DNA from: Spinacia oleracea
Taxonomy: Eukaryota > Streptophyta > Magnoliopsida > Caryophyllales > Amaranthaceae
Reading direction: 5' to 3'
DNA length: 64,000 nucleotides
NCBI RefSeq assembly: GCF_020520425.1
Contig: NC_079491.1
Location: 9,101,143-9,165,142 of the forward strand
A program made the translations under genes and the position numbers. The notes under the pieces were generated by a model. That model worked only from the letters and a program-made list of their open reading frames with translations. It had not been told where the DNA came from and did not search any database. This document shows positions 56,305 to 64,000 of this stretch, piece by piece; positions within the stretch are counted from its first letter, which is position 1; the number at the start of each line of letters is the position of its first letter.

Positions 56305-57190
56305 TAGTTTTTTAAATGTATGGTATATTGTGTGACTTATATGACTTATATACTGATGGGATAACGATATATATATGTTATAAATTCGTATGTATATATG
56401 TCAATCAGTCTAATCCCAAAATCCGTGATACGTGCACGAACATATTGCATAATTATTCTGGAATTGCACGTATCAATACTCCTATATATGATTTTTCCCA
56501 TATATAAGGATATTTAGTGTGAAGTTGGTATAAAGATTTAAGCTTGTATTATATGTTAGTATATATATTTTTTATTCTCAAAATTTGTATTAGGCAAGAT
56601 TAACAACATATATGTCGAATTGTCGACCAAGTCAAACTATTTCACAATTCGTGTATAGTGAAAGTAAACGTACGTATATATTTGCAAATATAGTTCATTT
56701 AATATTGAGAATATATATTGATTCACATACATAGTTCATTCTCAAAATATGTTATAATTGGCATATATAAGATATTTAGTTTGAATAGTCCACCAGTATA
56801 TTCTCAAAATTAGTAATATGATGTAATAAGTTTATATTCTTAAAATTGTATTTTGTCGTATATAACTTAAAATAACTTAAAATGCTCGTAATCTGCCGTA
56901 ATAAGTTTTGTGTACGTATATATTTCTATATTTTACTTATATAAGAATATTTTCAAAATTATGTACAAATCCTTAACGTATAGTAAGGATATTTTTTCTC
57001 CCTTTTATATTTACCAGCAAATCTGATTTAGTATTTTTTTTTTAATATTAATTAATTATAATTAGTTCATTAATTTAGGGGAAGGAAAATGGGTGGGAAA
57101 ATTTTTAATGTGAGCGCGACAAGTGGCAGGTTTGCTTTTAGGGGCTTCTGTTTTAGTATAGGTATAGATAGATTTGGTTCGTAAGAGCTA
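56305..57190. other. AT-rich spacer with a Helitron 5'-like end
   Basis: No gene. On the minus strand, from about 57172, TCTATACCTATACTAAAACA followed by a CCTAAAAGC..CTGCCACTTGT segment is a typical Helitron 5' end. Its 3' partner was not identified. Confidence 0.4.
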
Positions 57191-57563
57191 CTTCTTCCGT
57201 TTCTTTTTGTTTGTTACGTTTTGACTTTTGCACGTTTATTAACGTATAATAAAGATTCTTTTTGTTTTTTATTAAAAAATAAACCCAAGTAAAGCCTCAA
57301 TCCACTAATCACTACAACAACCAATAAGATTGTTTTATTTATCAAAATGAACCAATAATGAAAAAGCACAAAAGTTGCTAACTTAAGATACTTGGAAAAT
57401 TGTAAAGATTTAATGAGTTAAAAAAATTGGACCAATTAAAATCAAAAGTTGGCACAAAAAATGATAGTATAATAACTTTATAAAAAGAAAGATTCTCCCA
57501 CGTAACAAACATTGTGAAACACTCTAAAAGGAATACGTAACAAAAAAAAAAAAACGGAGGAAG
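57191..57563. mobile_element. Stowaway-type MITE
   Basis: CTTCTTCCGTTTCTTTTTG at the left and ACGGAGGAAG at the right, TA on both sides. Long for the family (373 bp). Confidence 0.75.
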
Positions 57564-57839
57564 TACTAATCATCATTTTAGTACGTATCGTGATTAGTGT
57601 AAAGAGTTTTAAAGGTCCATTAATTACATATAGGGTTGTAAACTTGTAATACGTAAACTTATTTCAAAGTTTACGTTGAGCTGATGTGTTCCTCTCTTTT
57701 CCCGCTTGACTTATCTTTTTCATATCCTTCTCCTAATGTTCACCCTCAATGGTATCCTTAAAAAAAAGTGTGTTGATAAAGGTACAAAAACGTTTTGAGT
57801 TGGCCATGCAACCTAGTTTATTTTTTCGAGCAAGCAGGC

Positions 57840-58363
57840 CTAGGGGTGTAAATGAGACGAGATCGAGTCTAAATAAACTACTCGGGTCTGTGCTTGATTA
57901 AAACTCATCCACGATCGTTTTTTAATAAATGAGCCGAGTTTGAACAACTTTTGAAGCTCGTTTAACCAACAAGTTTGAATATGAACATACGTTTGCTCGT
58001 TCATTTATTTTCATGAACAAGTTCGTCTATTTGTTCATAATCAAACATTCCGTACATAATTTTATAATCATAGATATTGTATTATAACTTTAATTTTAAC
58101 AACAACAACAACAACAAAAAATATCATATGATTAAAGTATTTTAAATAAATGGCTAAATTAATTCACATTCAAAATTATATTTTTAAATGGTTAAACTTT
58201 AAACTAAGTACAAAACTCGTTTAAGAAAAAAGCTCGTTTTTGAACTCGACTCTGTTAATAAACGAGACGTTCATGAACCGTCACAAGCATAAAATCTCTT
58301 AAACGAACCGAGCTTGAATAGATTTTGAAGCTCGGTTGAAAGCTCGGGCTCCCCTACATTAAA
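57840..58363. mobile_element. Probable hAT-type MITE
   Basis: TAGGGGTGTAAATGAGACGA at the left and AGCTCGGGCTCCCCTAC at the right are weakly inverted. The interior is rich in GAGCTCG/CGAGCTT words, typical of hAT MITEs. No target duplication seen. Confidence 0.45.
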
Positions 58364-58987
58364 TGAACACCTAATTAAGCAGACCTAAACAATAATTAAC
58401 TTGACAAACATGTTATTTTGACATGTGTTTCTAAATACTTTCATACTTTAAATAACTAGTTTTGTTAAACATGAACTAAAAAAATAATTATTAATTTATA
58501 AACTCGTGATTTTATCACACCTACATTTTGTATTACTTCAATTTTCTAAAGTAGAACAACTTTAAATTCTTCATTTTCGAAAGTTATTTACATTTACTAT
58601 TTATATAAACTACTATGAAATATTTTACGACTAATATATTCAATTTCATATATGAAAAATTTTAACTTTTTTTTTTTAATAAAGTTTAATTTATTGAAAA
58701 TAAAAACCGAAACGAATCTAATAATATTCCAATTAATTATATTGTAATATCTCTACTTCCTAAAAAAAGTCGATACTCAATCTGAGTTTTGCATCATTTT
58801 TTCCCAATTATACCCCTTAATTATTTGGTTTAATATTTACAATATTGACATTCACTTGCAACACAACTACTTCGTAAGTTTCCCTTTTCATTTTCTTTTT
58901 TAACATACGATATTTAGGAAACATAGTAAGTATGAGTAATTGGTAGTAGCTTACTCCGCATAAAGCTCATGATGTTGTAATTAATTA

Positions 58988-59300
58988 CTACCTCCGTTTC
59001 ATAATGATATTTACGGTTCCTGTTTGCACAAATATTAATAGAAAAAAGAGAGATTGTGTAAAAATGTGGTTGAATATAATAAAATATGGATAAAATTAGA
59101 GAAATGTGTAGAAAGGTGGGAATGTAAGAAAGAAATTAATAAAGTAAGATAAAGTGAGTGGAATTTTAAGTTGTAAATGTTGTTAGGTAGGGTAGTAAAT
59201 TTTCATGTCAAAAAATAGTATAAAGCAAAATGTAAAGAACATTTTGAAACAGATTAAAATGAAAAATGTAATTATAAAAATCATTTTGAAACGAAGGTAT
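58988..59300. mobile_element. Stowaway MITE
   Basis: CTACCTCCGTTTCATAATG and GAAACGAAGGTAT ends, TA on both sides. Confidence 0.8.
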
Positions 59301-59617
59301 TAAGTATCAGTGTAACGGTACGTAGGAGGATCTTAAGATAATTTTGAGGCATTATTTCTAGTATGTTTATAAGTAACGAAATTAAATGAACTTGCAATCT
59401 TGATTATTTAGACATCCTACTATGCATACAGTTACAAATCCAGAAACTTCATACAAGGTATGTACAATTGCTCAAAATAAATTCAAATCATTTATACAGA
59501 TCAATAAAACCCACATATGTCATTGAAGCTAGCTAGCGTTCACTCATAAATTTAAATGGTTGTAACTTGTAAGCTACAACTATGTAACTGTAGTTTAATG
59601 CCCTCCTATAAATAATA

Positions 59618-59872
59618 CTCCCTCCCTTTCATTTTAAATATATCCACTTAAACCGACACATGCACTCATCATTGCATAATTTTGACAAGTAATTATCTTT
59701 TATTTTCTATCGGTAAATATTATAAAAAGTTGATATTAAGAAAATATGCATTGTGAAACAACATTTTACATAATAACATTTGATTATTACTCTGTATATA
59801 TTAGTAAAATATCTAAGTCAATATAAACAATGTGAAATTTTAAGTGATGCATTTAAAAAAAAACAGAGAGTG
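59618..59872. mobile_element. Stowaway-type MITE, worn right end
   Basis: CTCCCTCCCTTTCATTTTAA at the left. The right end AACAGAGAGTG is a degraded complement next to TA. Confidence 0.7.
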
Positions 59873-60228
59873 TACATGTATAATATTTTTTTTTGAAAAT
59901 GTGAATAACTCCATGCGATTTTTAATAGAGCAAGGTGTATACATTTCTTAACTTGCGAATAAGAATGATAAACTTTTATTTGATTAAATGTCTTTTATGT
60001 TATAAATAGTAGAAAACAACTTAATTAATGCTCCGTACGAATAGTAAAACTTACAAGAAGATCGAGCACAGGACCCTTGCATTATATATTAATTCGACTT
60101 TTAGTTTAATATTTGTAATGGTCTATAAAGACCTTAGTGTTTAGTGCATTACAATATGCAAGTTTAAAAAATTTATAAATGTACGTTAAGCCAATACGTG
60201 CATAGCACATGCTTCTGACTAGTATATA

Positions 60229-60489
60229 CTTCCTCCGTTCCGCAATAGATGCATCTTGGACACTATTCATTAACTAACTTTGACAATTGTTCTTTCACAT
60301 TATGTAAAAGTAAACATAGTCTAGTAAAATCTTGTTAAATTCGTATTAATGTGAGGATTATAAATATTACTCCGTAATTTTTTATAATTTTTACTTATAC
60401 GCAGTGAGAGATATTAATGTTCAAAGAAGCATGTTGGGATACTTGAAAATAAATAAATAAATGATACAAGTATTGTGAAATGGAGGTAG
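60229..60489. mobile_element. Stowaway MITE
   Basis: CTTCCTCCGTTCCGCAATAG at the left, TATTGTGAAATGGAGGTAG at the right, TA on both sides. It lies downstream of the defensin stop codon. Confidence 0.88.
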
Positions 60490-60711
60490 TATAATAGAGA
60501 TAATTTATGATCAAGATTTTCTTACTAAGAAATTCGAAAACGTCAAAAAAAACTTTCAAAGAACAGAGATAATACATTTTATTAATTTTTCATAAATAAA
60601 CAAAGTACATAAAGCGTGCACATTTCATTTGTTTATAACCCTGGCTTGTTTCCTCCTCCATTACGAGGGTACAAGACTAATACATAAAAGAAGATGAAAT
60701 TGGAAGGCCGT

Positions 60712-62238
60712 CTAAGCACAAGGCTTGCTGCAGACGCATTTTCTACGAAAGCCATGACAACTTCCACCGGGAAATCCCTCTCCCATGCACGACGATTCGC
60801 AGTTCCGGTCACTAACGCATGGTCCCCTGAATGTTCTACTCGGATTTGTGCACATTCTTGCTTCTGCTACTCTTGGACCCATCTCTTTAATTTTAAACAC
60901 AACAACAAATATCATCAACAAATTAGACATGCAAAATTAAAATTATCAAATTTAGCAAAAACATATATGGAAAACTAAAACATCTCATAGACACTAAGGC
61001 CTCGTTCAATATCATGTACGAAGTACTCCCTCCATTTCTTTTTGATGTATCCATTTGGAATCTGCTGTGGTTTTTAAGAAAATTGAAATATTGATTTGTA
61101 TGGGTATAAGTGTAATGATTGAGTGTAAGAGAAATGATTAGGTGTAAGAGATTATAATAAATAAAGGAGTAGGAAAATAATAAAGAAATAAGGTAAGAGA
61201 GAGGAGTGATAATGATGGGTGATAAAGGAGGTGAGAGAGTGGGTATATGGAGTAGGGAAAAAAATTAAATATTATGGGTGGGGAAAATTAGGTGGGAATA
61301 TGGGTAGAATCTTTAGGTATTTTGGTAATTAGATAGAAATGTAAGGGTATTTTAGGATAAAATATATGTCCAAAAATAGAATAGATTCTAAATGGATACA
61401 ACAATATGAAACGCTTAAAATGAAAACGGATACAACAATAAGAAACGGAGGGAGTACTACGTATCTGTTAAAAGATTAACCCACATGTGAATTAAAGATT
61501 ATTTATCCCACGTTAAAATAAGTTGAAGATTAGACTTGGTCAACTATAGCCCGGCCACTAACCCAATCCGGCCCAAAAAAGTGTGGATTTAAATAGCCTA
61601 AAATATGCATTTTTAGACCAAAACCCGAATCCTGCTTTAAAAACCCCATTTCGGCCCGCAAAACCAGCACAAAATTTATGATTTTGGGCATGATTTATGA
61701 TTTATGTGTTATGTGTTAAAACCCAACCAGACCCAAATTTTGATCACCTTTTGCTAGAAGTGACTAAGATATACTTCCACTGTTCATTTTTACTCTGTAA
61801 TGTTTGTCACTTTCATGCATAATGAACAACTTTGATCATTAATATATTTATTTCTCATTAACAAAAATTATAAAAAAGTTAATATTTTAACGAGACATAT
61901 TAAATTAACAAGATCCCACACGACTATGTTTTACCTTAGGTATAAATCACCAACAATTATCAAAGTATAATTAAAGTATAATTAATATGTAAATAGTGTA
62001 AAAATCAACTCGGAGGAAGTACATTATGCTTATAGTTATGCTTATAGTACAGAGTACTAGCTAGACTAATAGCACTTATGTTAAGCATTTCGTCTAACGA
62101 AGACAATTAAAACGAAGACAATTAAAATGAGGCATATATTATGAAACAGACACCCTTAATTCAAAGGAAGGTCAAGGAAGTTGTACCTATGGCCAAGACA
62201 AGCATGAAAGCAAGAACAAAAGCTACAAAGGGCTTCAT
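60712..62238 (-). CDS. Plant defensin (gamma-thionin)
   Basis: Two exons: 62238-62187 (signal peptide) and 60884-60712, 225 nt or 74 residues. Residues 1-17 are a hydrophobic signal (MKPFVAFVLAFMLVLAI). The junction codon gives Glu, followed by MGPRVAEAR, and the mature peptide begins near residue 28. It has the eight cysteines in defensin order, with NPS..F.GPC, the GEGFPGGSCHGF turn (gamma core GxC) and the final CVCSKPC. An intron inside the signal-peptide region is standard for this family and supports the join. Secreted antimicrobial peptide, usually antifungal. The 1.3-kb intron has been colonised by three small transposons. Confidence 0.93.
61026..61454. mobile_element. Stowaway-type MITE in the defensin intron
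   Basis: 429 bp, CTCCCTCCATTTCTTTTTGA and AGAAACGGAGGGAG ends, TA on both sides. Confidence 0.85.
61531..61756. mobile_element. Possible hAT MITE in the defensin intron
   Basis: Left TAGACTTGGTCAACTATAGC resembles the end of the hAT MITE at 40495. The right end, complemented, reads TAGCAAAAGGTGATCAAAAT. GC-rich interior words (CCCGGCC, CGGCCC). No target duplication found. Confidence 0.45.
61774..62019. mobile_element. Stowaway-type MITE in the defensin intron
   Basis: CTTCCACTGTTCATTTTTAC at the left, CTCGGAGGAAG at the right, TA on both sides. Confidence 0.75.
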
Positions 62239-63357
62239 TGCAACTTGAACTATTTGATAAAAAAAATTCAATAATAATTAGGAAAATATATGGTGTGTTT
62301 TTTTTGTTTTGTTTTGATTTGGTGATGAAAACAGACACAAAGCTACTTTTATAAGGGAAGATGGTGTGCATGGCAATTGCCAAATGGTGCTTTGGTGCAA
62401 ATACCAATGCCTAAATGAAGCTACACGTACATGTTACAGATCTCATGAATCACCATGACTATAAATGTGACACGTTCTTTTTCCTAATATTTAAACTTCG
62501 TACAACCTTTTTAAACATAATTCTCGGCTTTTGGGTGAGTTCGGTTTTTTTTAATCGGGCCGGGTCTGGTTCTCGTCATGATTTCGGATCAATATTGGAT
62601 CGGGTCATATAGGATCAATTCGTATCAGATCGTTCATATCGGATCGAGTTTTCGGATTATATCAGATTTTTTTGGTTAGATCGAGTTTTTGGGTTAATTG
62701 GATCAAATTTTTTGGATTTTTAGTTTTGATTAGGTTGTTTCTTTTTAGATTTGGTGGTCACTATCATAATATTAACAAAATCTTTTTCCTATAATTCAAA
62801 ACAGTATAAATTAATAAAATGAAAATTATAATAAAAAAATTTAAATAATATTCGGTTTCGGGTGAAGATCTTTTTGGGTACTTTGGTTCGGGTCATTCGG
62901 ATATCTGGTCATTTCAGGTCAAATCATTTCTGGGTCAGTTTCGGTTTCGGGTCGGTTCTGTTTAGTTTTCAGGTTAATTTTGGGTCGTCGCTTCAGATCA
63001 ATTTCGGGTTACAGATCAGATCAATCGGGTCAGTTTTTCGGGTTTGGGTCAGATTTGCCAGGTTTAGTTGCAGCTCCCCCAAAATTTTGTGTTTTATTGT
63101 ATAAATTGCATACATGCTACATTGTTTAATTTTTCTACTGTCCTTTTTCTTAAAATTGTTCAAGATCCATCACTGATCACATGGTCATACATATTAGGTA
63201 ACCCCGTGCCTTTCATCGACAAACATAGTTAGCGTATATTATGTACCTTATACGGAACTTCTATTCAAATTTGGTTTAAAATAAAATTTACTCTAATTTG
63301 TGGGCTAAGTATGAACAATGGTACATAATGAGTATGGTGAGCACCTAAAATAACATA
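62239..63357. other. Defensin upstream region and GGTTCGGGTC-rich tract
   Basis: The first ~200 bp are the defensin 5' flank; TTATAAAAG at about 62346-62354 on the minus strand is a possible TATA element. From about 62530 to 63080 there are repeated TCGGGTC, GGATCGGGT and TTTCGGGT words, a low-complexity composition seen in hAT MITEs. ORFs across it are composition artefacts. Confidence 0.4.
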
Positions 63358-63613
63358 CTTCATCCGTTCCAAAAATGTCGCACCATTTGTTTTTTACACT
63401 ATTTACACTATGATTTTGGCAATTTTTTGTAATTCGTAAGTAAGAAAATTTTAGTCATGTGGGGTTATATTAGATTTGTATCGATATATATATTTTCTTA
63501 ATATTATTCTTTTTATAATTTTTACTTGCACACGGTTTGTGATATTAAGAGTCAAAGTAAAGGTTAGAGAAGTAAAAGTCAATCATAGTGCGATATTTTC
63601 GAAACGGAGGAAG
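63358..63613. mobile_element. Stowaway MITE
   Basis: CTTCATCCGTTCCAAAAATG and TTTCGAAACGGAGGAAG ends, TA on both sides. The remaining 387 bases to the window end are AT-rich with no gene. Confidence 0.88.
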
Positions 63614-64000
63614 TATATACACATGTAAAAGAAAATTACAACAAAAGAACATGCAATATGTTAATTCACTTTTTATTAAAACTCATGTTTATTTTACGTT
63701 AGGTATGTTCTTTAAGTTATACTTATATTTTTAGGGTGCATTATAGCTCCTTGTACACCATGATCAATTATCTAAAATGCGATTAACTCTAGATCATAAT
63801 GCGTAGTACTCCGTAGTAATATAGGGTATTGCTATTAGGATTTAAGAAAGGCTCATACGAAGTATGAAAAAATGGTGAATCAAGTTGGGCTTAAACTTGC
63901 ATCAGCTAGCCCAACAGTAGACAAACTTTTTTTGTTTGAGACAGTAGGCAAACTTTAAATATACTCCTTGATTCGACTCGTTTACATCCCCACACTTGAT

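Noticed and set aside
61531-61756. Possible exon in the defensin intron
   Set aside because: The GC-rich block looks like a hAT MITE, and plant defensins of this type have only two exons.
62415-63104. Plus-strand ORFs rich in Phe, Gly and Ser
   Set aside because: They follow from repeated TCGGGT/TTTCGG words in a degraded MITE-like tract.

Overview
This is a nuclear, AT-rich plant window. Genes are intron-bearing with GT-AG junctions, spacers are crowded with plant transposon classes (Mutator, CACTA, hAT, PIF/Harbinger, Stowaway, Helitron, SINE, LINE and copia remnants), and every recognisable protein is a land-plant family. The mix fits a eudicot, and the SINE and Stowaway content looks like the Caryophyllales/Amaranthaceae, but that placement is an inference and no species call is possible from sequence alone.

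Layout. 1-1.2 kb: dense array of the octamer GTTCTTTT/AAAAGAAC. 1.3-6.9 kb (+): 5-formyltetrahydrofolate cyclo-ligase (5-FCL) in eight exons, with a LINE remnant in intron 1 and a hAT-type MITE in intron 6. 7.4-11.8 kb (+): two nearly identical intronless germin-like protein (GLP) genes and a third copy reduced to its promoter plus a 13-codon stub. 12.2-17.0 kb (-): a six-exon bHLH transcription factor of the bHLH79/BPE type. Degenerate pieces of the bHLH 3' end (8.6-8.8 kb) and of 5-FCL exon 2 (9.0 kb) lie between the two GLP genes, so the whole 5-FCL/GLP/bHLH block was partly duplicated in tandem. 17.7-21.8 kb: MITEs, a Helitron nested in a Stowaway-like element, and a 710-bp inverted-repeat element with two tRNA-Arg-like sequences and four palindromes. 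22.16-27.26 kb: a complete Mutator-like element (MULE) with perfect 9-bp target duplication, a three-exon MURA transposase gene (two opposite frameshifts) and a convergent GRF zinc-finger/transmembrane ORF. 27.3-34.7 kb: Helitrons and a 125-bp tandem array. 34.76-37.35 kb (-): a two-exon dynein-light-chain (DLC8) domain protein whose second exon I found by reading the minus strand. 38-41 kb: Stowaway, Tourist-like and nested elements. 41.46-46.0 kb (-): a four-exon gene of unknown function. 46.1-49 kb: MULE-type MITE with its empty site next to it, and Helitrons. 49.6-53.7 kb: a CACTA element carrying copia fragments and an aspartic-protease gene fragment. 53.9 kb: intact SINE. 56-64 kb: eight Stowaway-type elements and a two-exon plant defensin gene (60.7-62.2 kb, -).

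The host genes do not form a pathway. They are unrelated housekeeping (5-FCL), extracellular or defence (GLPs, defensin), regulatory (bHLH) and cytoskeletal-type (DLC8) genes separated by transposons. The strongest candidates for something little described are the two-gene MULE with repeats shared between its 3' end and its intron, and the tRNA-carrying inverted-repeat element at 21.1-21.8 kb.
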